Below are positions 7,101 through 11,574 of a stretch of DNA of 14,231 nucleotides, piece after piece. Source of the stretch: Candidatus Bathyarchaeota archaeon (lineage in GTDB: Archaea > Thermoproteota > Bathyarchaeia > Bathyarchaeales > Bathyarchaeaceae); contig JAOZIC010000033.1 of the NCBI GenBank assembly GCA_026014605.1, forward strand, positions 1 through 14,231, written 5' to 3'. The notes beneath the pieces are model-generated. The model was not told where the DNA came from and did not search any database. It saw only the letters and a list, made by a program, of their open reading frames with translations. The position numbers were made by a program, and so were the translations under genes. The first letter of the stretch is position 1; each line of letters opens with the position of its first letter.

Positions 7101-7642
7101 CCGTATCCGACTATGCTGGCCCAGTTTACTGCACCAGTGTGTGGATTCAGAGAAATTACGGCGTTTCTTGTGGTACTGTTACCCGAGTTTGGTCGTATAG
7201 AACCATATGCAATAAGTTGACCATCCATTGCCATTGGTGCGCCCGAGAATGATGCTAATGTTGGATTGACTAGACCATCTGAACTTCCGAGTGTTCGTGT
7301 TCCTAGAATAACTTTGGGTACAGCGTTATTTTGGGTGCGCCACAGCACGTCTGGTCTGTCTGGCGCGGGTCCAGGATTGTAGCCCGTTCTTTGTGGTATG
7401 TTTGCGTGTGGGTCGTGCCATGCGTACTCTTCTTGCATTAAGTTGCCGTATTCGGCTGCTGCAGCGTATGCGCTGTTGTCTGAGGTCATGTATGCTGGTG
7501 CGGTTTTTGTCACTGTTCCCATGTCTGGGTTATAGTTGATTTGTTGTGCAAAAGCGATAGATGTTAGTGTAGCTAATGCGATTGTTAATATCAATATTGC
7601 TGTTAATAGTGTTCTAATTTTTTGTTTTTCCATTTTTTTCAC
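4160..7642 (-). CDS. Secreted, membrane-anchored double PQQ-type beta-propeller protein with Ig-like domains
   Basis: A signal peptide spans about residues 1-32 (basic end, hydrophobic core, IAFA before QQ). Residues about 100-510 and 515-910 form two propellers made of many blades of the PQQ-binding-like (BamB/PQQ-dehydrogenase-like) type, each with the pattern V/I-Y-V-G ... Y-A-L-D-x-x-T-G-E-x-x-W. The second propeller opens with the typical WAMFRGNAENPGF. An Ig-like stalk (about 912-1030) and a second Ig/PKD-like domain with YQWYK (about 1037-1125) lead to one C-terminal helix (about 1134-1156) and a KKRK tail. The protein is thus fixed in the membrane and displayed outside the cell. Catalytic PQQ or metal residues cannot be confirmed, so a structural or ligand-binding role is as likely as an enzyme. 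The start is GTG 7642 or ATG 7633. Confidence 0.88.
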   Translation of the reverse strand: MKKMEKQKIRTLLTAILILTIALATLTSIAFAQQINYNPDMGTVTKTAPAYMTSDNSAYAAAAEYGNLMQEEYAWHDPHANIPQRTGYNPGPAPDRPDVLWRTQNNAVPKVILGTRTLGSSDGLVNPTLASFSGAPMAMDGQLIAYGSIRPNSGNSTTRNAVISLNPHTGAVNWASIVGYGAASAAGVGASFGVASYIFKVDDTHFGTLAGGMFGGGGGFCMFRTTGEFLWIDGGITPGAVYHSCIVAPDPVYMIFGPQSFGEYTNHLCGWDLSDPETDKGSGNRLAWQYLIDEPGSNPLLAYGDGKVFMGSYSSVSVYAVDAETGDKVWETYVKSAMGYMTCYADGKVYVGCQSMHIYALDGDTGEVVWHNIDGTANRAFNVWNINYAYDRIYIHDLGFGSTGAQKCLDADTGEALWASQALFWIGYYRTVMADGKIYGRQSDQSTTTGREAIPTNFACWDAYTGEVLWEINEEIAGPIIAYGCLYYIEGAGYGDTGNQLVALSTAVGQPDDWAMFRGNAENPGFTMDKGPTDISSGPKWTFTTGAGITSSPIASEGRVYVNSGDGNTYCVDAYTGMKIWEHATQEPTMTHFGSTPAIADGKIYVGPDDGYFYILNADTGSEIKSIPMGTYRPVQVQAGQHNIKSSPIISGGRVYIASVHNGLLYALDMNGNTQWTVDVNGDGSPIVGSVAIEDNYIYIMDWSGNVHKYDLNGNELLSFPTDRSGDSFWSSFFGPVSYTPTVVGDLLWIGGTNNRLRAYDVNNGSIMYSGVQPNVEGETSHGSATYVPGWAMVPRDINGSDVEVNEGYIISQFGPTVACARADNGDNIWSNWGGWEVWSTPVFAGIGESAVVYYGSDSAGIQVVDAASGISTSWFTAQGNIVGSPAVWDGKLYVGSYDNNLYCFEDHNEQEMAASISTDKVSMAPGDTVTITMQLTKVPDINVYEEIGREAPVPGLPDADVLVTFTDPDGVEHDVSATTDKLGWATATYTPDTAGTWKVIAWYMGEDHPTFSYGYAFSTEVELTVSEALGPVEPLVTSVTPMTTEINVGESAVLTASASGGAAPFTYQWYKIVSGTPIAISGETSATLAVAPDTEGTYGYFCEITDAATQVDSSDTAQVKVFAEGAGGGIPMEYIYAIIAVIVIVIVLVVVYMVMKKRK

Positions 7643-7970
7643 ATCATATTTTTAGAGACCCGCGCCTTGCGCGTTTCTCAAATGTTTGGTTTAACTCTAG
7701 GTGTATATTAGATTTGTTATAACTTTGGATTATACCTAAACTTTGTTTGAAACTTATATTGTAAATTGTTTTGTGTATTAAATGAGACGTTATTTTTTTA
7801 AAAAATGGGATAACGCAACAAAAAAAGTTAAGAAAATGAAAATAATAGCCAATTGTTGCTGATTACTAATGCGTGTTTTCTCACATTTTGTAAGAATCTT
7901 TTACCATTTTTTACCAAAAAACGTCGTAACTATGCGGTCATAAAAAAGCAGTTGATGTGGAAACAAGTCC
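7643..7970 (-). other. Gene-free stretch between the Lrp-type gene and the beta-propeller gene
   Basis: This 328-base stretch is very AT-rich apart from the hairpin described separately. Next to the Lrp stop it has minus-strand T-runs (about 7915-7921 and 7943-7948) that could end that transcript, and two direct copies of TGGTAAAA. Further on are a near-palindromic T/A block (about 7793-7806) and TATA-like blocks (about 7703-7710 and 7715-7722) that could drive the beta-propeller gene. No ORF was found. Confidence 0.5.
7655..7679 (-). promoter_or_regulatory. GC-rich hairpin in the leader of the beta-propeller gene
   Basis: On the minus strand GAGA-AA-CGCGC, loop AAG, GCGCG-GG-TCTC folds as a stem of 9 Watson-Crick pairs with two A-G mismatches. 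It ends about 12 bases before the start codon in an otherwise AT-rich gap. A TATA-like block at about 7703-7710 would put the RNA 5' end near 7680, so the hairpin would form the very start of the mRNA. A role in translation control, mRNA stability or as a DNA operator is possible. Confidence 0.5.
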
Positions 7971-8528
7971 CTATTTTTCACACATCTTTTCTGCTAACGA
8001 TCTGAACGTGAATGGTTTGATCATTTGACTGTCATCCATGTTGATGAGTGTACTTTTTACGTCAGTTAACAGGTGTCCTCGTTCTTGGTTGTGTTTTTGA
8101 ATGAACTGGTCAAAGTCTTTGTAGTTTTTGTGTAGCGAAACCATAAATGCGTCAGCGTCTAAGCCTCTGCAGTAAGTGCAGAAAATTACGTTGGGCTGTT
8201 TACTCATCCACTCTTTGGTTGATTGGTGCCCTTTTTCTCGTTCTTCAACTGATGCTAAATTGGTTTTTATCTTGACAAACGTTAATGCCATCAATTCGTA
8301 ACCGATTTTGTAAAAGTTGGGTATCACTGTGAATCCATTGATTATTCCTTCTTTTTGAAGTGATTTTTTTGTTCTAGAAACCGTAGGTTGTGATACTCCA
8401 ACTGTTTTGGCTAGTGTCCTATCACTTCTGCTGGAGTCTTTAAGTAATTCATTCAAAAGTTTGTTGGTTTTTGTTTTTTTTGAATTTCTGGGCAACTCAG
8501 TTCTCCCCGTGTTGGTTTCAAAAAACAT
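7971..8528 (-). CDS. Lrp/AsnC-type winged-helix transcriptional regulator
   Basis: The 185-residue protein has an N-terminal helix-turn-helix of Lrp/AsnC type at about 22-70: LLNELLKDSSRSDRTLAKTV then VSQPTVSRTKKSLQKEGII, leading into the linker strand GFTVIPN. The remainder (about 75-160) has the alternating strands and helices expected of the C-terminal effector/dimer domain (ALTFVKIKT, DAFMVSLHKNY), though sequence match to the RAM domain is weak. Cys117 and Cys120 (FCTYC) are unusual here and might bind a metal or sense redox state. There is no Shine-Dalgarno sequence before ATG 8528, but a TTTTTAA block about 20 bases upstream suggests a very short or absent leader. It lies directly upstream of the beta-propeller gene on the same strand and may control it; the ligand is unknown. 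Confidence 0.82.
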   Translation of the reverse strand: MFFETNTGRTELPRNSKKTKTNKLLNELLKDSSRSDRTLAKTVGVSQPTVSRTKKSLQKEGIINGFTVIPNFYKIGYELMALTFVKIKTNLASVEEREKGHQSTKEWMSKQPNVIFCTYCRGLDADAFMVSLHKNYKDFDQFIQKHNQERGHLLTDVKSTLINMDDSQMIKPFTFRSLAEKMCEK

Positions 8529-8613
8529 TGGTGGAATCAGATTAAAAATTTTATTGTTTGAAATATTTTTCTTTCCTTTTGGTTATGGAGACGAGTTATT
8601 GGCTGTAATGACA

Positions 8614-8677
8614 ACATGTACAATCGTGTGATTCATATCATTTATACATGTAACGGGTATCGCAACTTGTTCACACG
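8614..8677. repeat. Nested inverted repeats upstream of the Lrp-type gene
   Basis: Two perfect 7-base inverted repeats interlock: ACATGTA (8614-8620) with TACATGT (8645-8651), and CGTGTGA (8625-8631) with TCACACG (8671-8677). They are 85-150 bases before the Lrp-type start. Lrp-family proteins often bind palindromes near their own promoters, so this is a candidate operator. Confidence 0.35.
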
Positions 8678-8782
8678 TATCCTTTTCTATTTTTTAAACC
8701 CAAACTAAACCTTGCCTGTAATCCTCTTATTCCTGTTTTAACCTCTATTTTATCGATTAAACTTGAATATTGCCTACAGAAT

Positions 8783-8890
8783 ATGAGGAAATTAGATTTG
8801 GTGGGCGCTAACATATGTAATTCTATTAATATCCTTGAAAATCGATATTTATTAGAAATGAAGTCAGAAATTAGACTTAATATGTTCTAA
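8783..8890 (+). CDS. Possible small protein (35 aa), unknown
   Basis: ATG at 8783 opens 35 codons to TAA at 8888-8890. The product is a charged, probably helical peptide (ends with EMKSEIRLNMF) matching no family I know. A TATA-like ATTTTATCG lies about 30-37 bases upstream, suitable for a nearly leaderless mRNA, and a T7 run follows about 80 bases after the stop. No ribosome site is seen and chance is a real alternative. Confidence 0.25.
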   Translation: MRKLDLVGANICNSINILENRYLLEMKSEIRLNMF

Positions 8891-9126
8891 ATCTGTGAAT
8901 AATTGTCTGTTTCACATTTAAAGTAATTGTGACTGCTTATTTGGTATTGTAGGCTTGATTTACCCTCTTTTTTTGCTACATAATTCTTATTTGATTTTTC
9001 TTTTGCCATTTTTCCATGTAAACCTTGCGGAGAACAAGAAGCGTTCGAAGAAGGCAATGGGGCGAAGACGGCGAACAGTTTGGCGAGGATCTGATTGGTA
9101 ATTGTTACACGACATAGGTGCTCAAC

Positions 9127-9148
9127 TCTGAGGGGGAGGTGACTCAGA
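9127..9148 (+). promoter_or_regulatory. Hairpin that displays the Shine-Dalgarno sequence in its loop
   Basis: TCTGAG (9127-9132) and CTCAGA (9143-9148) form a perfect 6-base stem. The 10-base loop GGGGAGGTGA holds a full archaeal ribosome binding sequence, GGAGGTGA (9135-9142), and the last stem base is the A of the ATG at 9148. The ribosome site would be open for pairing while the start codon is half held in a stem, a form that suits regulated translation. Confidence 0.5.
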
Positions 9149-9201
9149 TGACAAAAAAAGGAAAGAAAGACAAGAAATCAAAGAAACAAGCCAAGGAGTA
9201 A
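9148..9201 (+). CDS. Lysine-rich minigene or leader peptide (17 aa)
   Basis: ATG at 9148, 5 bases after GGAGGTGA, reads MTKKGKKDKKSKKQAKE then TAA. Nine of 17 residues are lysine, using both AAA and AAG. A GTG at 9118 in the same frame would add ten residues but would put the ribosome site inside the gene. The strength of the ribosome site, one of the best in this window, is the main reason to accept so short a gene. It is followed at once by a small hairpin and a T-rich stretch, then by the SpeD-like gene 98 bases on. It may be a free small basic peptide, or a leader peptide whose translation senses lysine or polyamine supply. Both roles are inference. Confidence 0.45.
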   Translation: MTKKGKKDKKSKKQAKE

Positions 9202-9202
9202 G

Positions 9203-9217
9203 ACGGTATAAAACCGT
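9203..9217 (+). repeat. Small perfect hairpin after the Lys-rich minigene
   Basis: ACGGT (9203-9207) and ACCGT (9213-9217) form a 5-base stem around five bases, starting 2 bases after the minigene stop, close enough to be covered by a ribosome ending there. Confidence 0.4.
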
Positions 9218-9224
9218 AACATGA

Positions 9225-9257
9225 ATGATTTTCTCATTTTTTTATTTTCAAAATCAT
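9225..9257 (+). terminator. T-rich terminator or attenuator candidate before the SpeD-like gene
   Basis: ATGATTTT (9225-9232) and AAAATCAT (9250-9257) form a perfect 8-base inverted repeat whose loop is T-rich and contains a T7 run (9237-9243). It would end a transcript starting upstream of the minigene unless read through, and so could separate the minigene from the SpeD-like gene or control it. Confidence 0.4.
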
Positions 9258-9298
9258 GAAAAAACAAACAATCACAAAACTAGAGATGATACTAAAAC

Positions 9299-9805
9299 AT
9301 GGATGGTAAAAGTTTAATTGAAAACACGATGGAGCTAGAAAGAGTTCCAGAAACGATTGACACTGCGAGATGGGACCAATTTAATGAAACAATAAACGAT
9401 TTAACGGATACAGGATTTGAAGAAACCGTAACAAAAGAACAATACGAAAAAGCTAATGCATGGGGGCTTTCCACAGCAATTGATTTGCACAACTGTGACC
9501 CCGAACTATTGAAGAATCCTAAAGCAATCAAAAATTATGCAAAAAAGATTTGTGAAATAATAGATGCAAAACCGTGGGGACCTTGTCGTCTACAAAACTT
9601 TGGAACAAACCCGGACGTTTATGGGTACTCCATGGCGCAACTTGTTGAAACATCACTTGTATCTGGGCACTTTGCAAACAAGACAAACAGAATCTTTCTG
9701 GATATTTTCAGTTGCAAATACTATGACCCATTAAAAGCGGTGCAATTCTCAAAAGAATACTTCAAAGCAACAGACTTCAATTTCAAATGTATATTGCGGA
9801 AATAA
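9299..9805 (+). CDS. SpeD-like pyruvoyl-dependent decarboxylase (AdoMet decarboxylase family)
   Basis: After an N-terminal extension of about 53 residues, the protein matches class 1b S-adenosylmethionine decarboxylase from GLSTAIDLHNCDPELL (about 56) to the end. The family cleaves itself before a serine, which becomes the pyruvoyl cofactor. Here Ser119 starts SLVSGHF, aligning gaplessly with the usual SHxSIHT; the processing His (+5, His124), second Ser (+3, Ser122) and catalytic Cys (+20, Cys139 in DIFSC) are all kept. Not kept are the Glu just before the cleavage Ser (now Thr118, with Glu117 one earlier) and the His at +1 (now Leu120). The activity may be AdoMet decarboxylase for spermidine synthesis, or arginine/ornithine-type decarboxylase, since neofunctionalised relatives are known, including the crenarchaeal arginine decarboxylase. 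The ribosome site is weak (GAGATGAT). No polyamine partner gene adjoins. Confidence 0.78.
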   Translation: MDGKSLIENTMELERVPETIDTARWDQFNETINDLTDTGFEETVTKEQYEKANAWGLSTAIDLHNCDPELLKNPKAIKNYAKKICEIIDAKPWGPCRLQNFGTNPDVYGYSMAQLVETSLVSGHFANKTNRIFLDIFSCKYYDPLKAVQFSKEYFKATDFNFKCILRK

Positions 9806-9868
9806 AAACAAAAAGTGAAAAACTAGAAAATACCTTAAAACGAACAACAGTAAGCAAGTTCTGTTTTG

Positions 9869-9900
9869 GGTTAAAATTTAACCTTTTTTCTTTATTTTTC
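9869..9900 (+). terminator. Palindrome plus T-runs after the SpeD-like gene
   Basis: GGTTAAA (9869-9875), one A, then TTTAACC (9877-9883) is a perfect 7-base inverted repeat, followed directly by T6 and further T-runs (9884-9899). This is a clear terminator shape 64 bases after the SpeD-like stop. Confidence 0.65.
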
Positions 9901-9954
9901 TAAAATCTACTACTGCCGTAATAGTATACATTGAGATGTGTGCAAGAGAGCATG

Positions 9955-10059
9955 TTAATGTGATTTATCTACCCATTCATCCCAGCATTTGTCCGAACAG
10001 AATTGATACTGGTTTGGCTTAAGTGGGCAACCACATTGTTTGCATTTCTTTTCTGACAT
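9955..10059 (-). CDS. Small zinc-ribbon protein, DUF2116-like (34 aa)
   Basis: On the minus strand ATG 10059 to TAA 9955 encodes 34 residues. The sequence begins MSEKKCKQCGCPLKPNQ and goes on with FCSDKCWDEW: Cys6, Cys9, Cys21 and Cys25 form a four-cysteine zinc site with an extra Cys11. The pattern CxxCGxPLxPxxxFCSxxC is that of the short archaeal zinc-ribbon proteins of the DUF2116 group; their function is unknown, though nucleic-acid or ribosome contact is often supposed. The motif is too specific to be chance. The gene lies between the SpeD-like and flavodoxin genes, opposite in strand. Only GTGA is present as a ribosome-site trace, 9-12 bases upstream; a GATAAATC block about 35 bases upstream could be the TATA box. 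Confidence 0.68.
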   Translation of the reverse strand: MSEKKCKQCGCPLKPNQYQFCSDKCWDEWVDKSH

Positions 10060-10329
10060 TGCATGTTTCACAAATTAGCTCTTACCGTTAATGATTTATC
10101 TGTTTTGCTTTAGAACAGATTTTGGTGTATATGTGCGAGAGCAGCCGCAGGCGCGCGCAGACGGAAACACACGTGCATGCGCATAAAAGAAATTAAATTT
10201 AGTTTTTTATTTTTTGATACAAAAATGAATATACTCAATCTACAATCGGCGAAGGTGCAATCACAGGTTATCACAACTGTTTTAAATGACGCCTAAATAT
10301 CAAGTGGAATCTGAATCGGATGGAGATAA
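10060..10329 (+). promoter_or_regulatory. Flavodoxin upstream region
   Basis: Besides the alternating tracts, this region has a T-rich block (about 10197-10217) and AT-rich TATA-like blocks (AAATTTAG near 10194, CTAAATATC near 10293) that could serve the flavodoxin gene. The ribosome site GGAG, within GGATGGAGATAA, lies 5 bases before its ATG. Confidence 0.35.
10125..10185. repeat. Three alternating purine-pyrimidine tracts (Z-DNA-prone)
   Basis: GTGTATATGTGCG (10125-10137), GCGCGCGCA (10151-10159) and a 19-base tract from 10167 to 10185 (ACACACGTGCATGCGCATA) alternate purine and pyrimidine without a break. Such tracts favour Z-form DNA under negative supercoiling. The patch is GC-rich against an AT-rich background and could alternatively be a folded RNA: TGTGCG (10132-10137) can pair with CGCGCA (10154-10159). 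Confidence 0.45.
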
Positions 10330-10809
10330 ATGAAATCATTAGTTGTTTTCTATACTCGAACAGGAAACACCAAGTTTCTTGCTGAAAAAATAGCTGAAGA
10401 ACTAGAAGCAGATATTGAGGAAATTATTGATAAAAAGAAACGACAAGGAAAAATTGCTTGGTTATCTGCTGGGCGAGATGCTATGAAAGGTAACAAAACA
10501 GAGATCGGCGAAATTACCAAGAATCCAAGCGAATATGAATTAATCGCAATCGGCACTCCAAACTGGGCTTCAAAACCAACACCTGCAATAAGAACGTATC
10601 TGGGCAAATATGATTTATCAGGAAAAAAGGTGGTCGCTTTCTGCTCAAGCGATGGGTATGACAGTGGACAAAAAGTAATTGCAGAACTTAAAACAATGAT
10701 TCCCAACAGTGACTCCCTTGAAAGTCTGGTTGTGGAAAAACCGCTAAAAAACAAGGCAGACGCTGAAAACAATATTTCAGAATGGTGCAACAAAATAAAA
10801 CTACAATAA
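10330..10809 (+). CDS. Flavodoxin family protein
   Basis: The 159-residue protein has a full flavodoxin fold signature: strand MKSLVVFY, the FMN phosphate loop TRTGNT (residues 9-14), then helix KFLAEKIAEEL; the second flavin loop GTPNW (75-79) with Trp79 placed to stack on the isoalloxazine ring; and the third loop near SSDGYDSG (106-113). The length is that of short-chain flavodoxins. It would carry one or two electrons between redox enzymes in the cytoplasm. The insertion AWLSAGRDAMKG (43-54) resembles the flavodoxin-like proteins annotated as flavodoxin/nitric oxide synthase in archaea, so a specialised partner is possible. It is preceded by GGAG 5 bases before ATG. No redox partner gene is adjacent, so its partner is unknown. 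Confidence 0.88.
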   Translation: MKSLVVFYTRTGNTKFLAEKIAEELEADIEEIIDKKKRQGKIAWLSAGRDAMKGNKTEIGEITKNPSEYELIAIGTPNWASKPTPAIRTYLGKYDLSGKKVVAFCSSDGYDSGQKVIAELKTMIPNSDSLESLVVEKPLKNKADAENNISEWCNKIKLQ

Positions 10810-10860
10810 TCCTTTGTTGTTCAATACCCAACAAGACATCACCCTACCATTGCATTCGCA

Positions 10861-10875
10861 CACGCGCAACGCGTG
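10861..10875. promoter_or_regulatory. Perfect inverted repeat CACGCG-CAA-CGCGTG before the DUF998-like gene
   Basis: A 6+3+6 perfect inverted repeat ends 15 bases before the TATA box of the next gene and begins 51 bases after the flavodoxin stop. It is followed by A5, not T, so it is a poor plus-strand terminator and a better operator candidate. Its core resembles the hairpin before the beta-propeller gene. Confidence 0.45.
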
Positions 10876-10890
10876 AAAAACAGGGTAACA

Positions 10891-10896
10891 TTTTAT
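10891..10896 (+). promoter_or_regulatory. TATA box placed for a leaderless mRNA
   Basis: TTTTAT lies 26-31 bases before the GTG start at 10922, the standard distance from an archaeal TATA box to the RNA start. This predicts a transcript beginning at or next to the start codon, which agrees with the lack of any ribosome site there. Confidence 0.55.
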
Positions 10897-10921
10897 CTAG
10901 GACTTCAACATACTGCAACCC

Positions 10922-11533
10922 GTGACATATTCAAAAGAAAATATAACAGGAACGCTCTTTTTTGTTGCAGTCACACAATTTTTATTATGTGTCCATATTG
11001 CTGAGGCTTTGTATCCGGACTACAGCGTATCTGCCAATTACATAAGTGATCTTGGCGTTGGGCCATCATCGATAATTTTCAATTTGTCTGTTTTCATTTT
11101 GGGATTATCAGTAATCCTAGGAGCCTACTTTCTACGGCATGACCTTAACTTCAAAACCATGAGTATCTTGCTCGTTTTAATGGGTATAAGCGCAATGGGT
11201 GTTGGTGTTTTCACCAAGGATTTCACTCTTGCACATGGTGTGGTATCGTCCATGACCTTTTTCTTCGCTGGGATATCCGCAATTTTATCATTTAAAGTGA
11301 TGAAAAAACCGCTTTCTCTGATAAGCATAATCCTTGGAATAATGACGCTTGGTGCATTAAGTTTGTTCTCAATTGGCATGGTTACAAGCGGTTCAATGAC
11401 AAGTAACTTTGCGTATGACAGCAGTTTCTACTTGGGTTTAGGTCCTGGCGGAATGGAACGCATGATCGTTTATCCCGCACTCATATGGCTCGCTGGATTA
11501 GGTAGCTACATCATAACTCGGCAAGAAATATAA
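10922..11533 (+). CDS. DUF998-like multi-pass membrane protein
   Basis: The 203-residue protein has six likely membrane helices (about 10-28, 45-65, 75-93, 100-120, 130-152 and 180-198). Between helices 1 and 2 is the DUF998 mark YPDYSVSANYISDLG, which in this family reads close to Y-x-x-x-x-x-x-ISxLG; a GPGGMERMIVYP motif precedes the last helix. DUF998 proteins are of unknown function, with suggestions of lipid or quinone-related roles in the membrane. The start is GTG at 10922 with no ribosome site but a well-placed TATA box, so leaderless translation is likely. It ends 41 bases from the convergent unknown gene, with no clear T-run between. Confidence 0.8.
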   Translation: MTYSKENITGTLFFVAVTQFLLCVHIAEALYPDYSVSANYISDLGVGPSSIIFNLSVFILGLSVILGAYFLRHDLNFKTMSILLVLMGISAMGVGVFTKDFTLAHGVVSSMTFFFAGISAILSFKVMKKPLSLISIILGIMTLGALSLFSIGMVTSGSMTSNFAYDSSFYLGLGPGGMERMIVYPALIWLAGLGSYIITRQEI

Positions 11534-11574
11534 TCAACAATTTGATTTTAAGCCCGAACAGTAACTAAGTTGTT

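Larger units (their letters stand above)
8529..9117. other. Long AT-rich stretch with no certain gene, ending in a G-rich patch
   Basis: After the nested repeats this stretch is AT-rich, with one 35-codon ORF (described separately), a small TGTGAA/TTCACA inverted repeat (8894-8916) and a plus-strand T7 run near 8968-8974. From about 9023 the composition changes abruptly to purine- and GC-rich. All three plus frames stay open for parts of that patch (stops at 9092, 9099 and 9115). None has both a good start and a ribosome site, so I read it as a possible leader or structured RNA for the Lys-rich minigene rather than as a gene. Confidence 0.4.

Noticed and set aside
8529..9117. tRNA or rRNA gene in the long gap
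   Set aside because: No T-loop (GTTCRA), no cloverleaf arms and no rRNA-like stretch were found on either strand by eye.
9955..10059. Toxin-antitoxin reading of the small zinc-ribbon gene with the SpeD-like gene
   Set aside because: They are on opposite strands, with a strong terminator between them, and neither has toxin features.
10350..10793. 147-codon minus-strand ORF opposite the flavodoxin gene
   Set aside because: The plus-strand reading has all flavodoxin loops and a ribosome site; the opposite frame has no recognisable domain.
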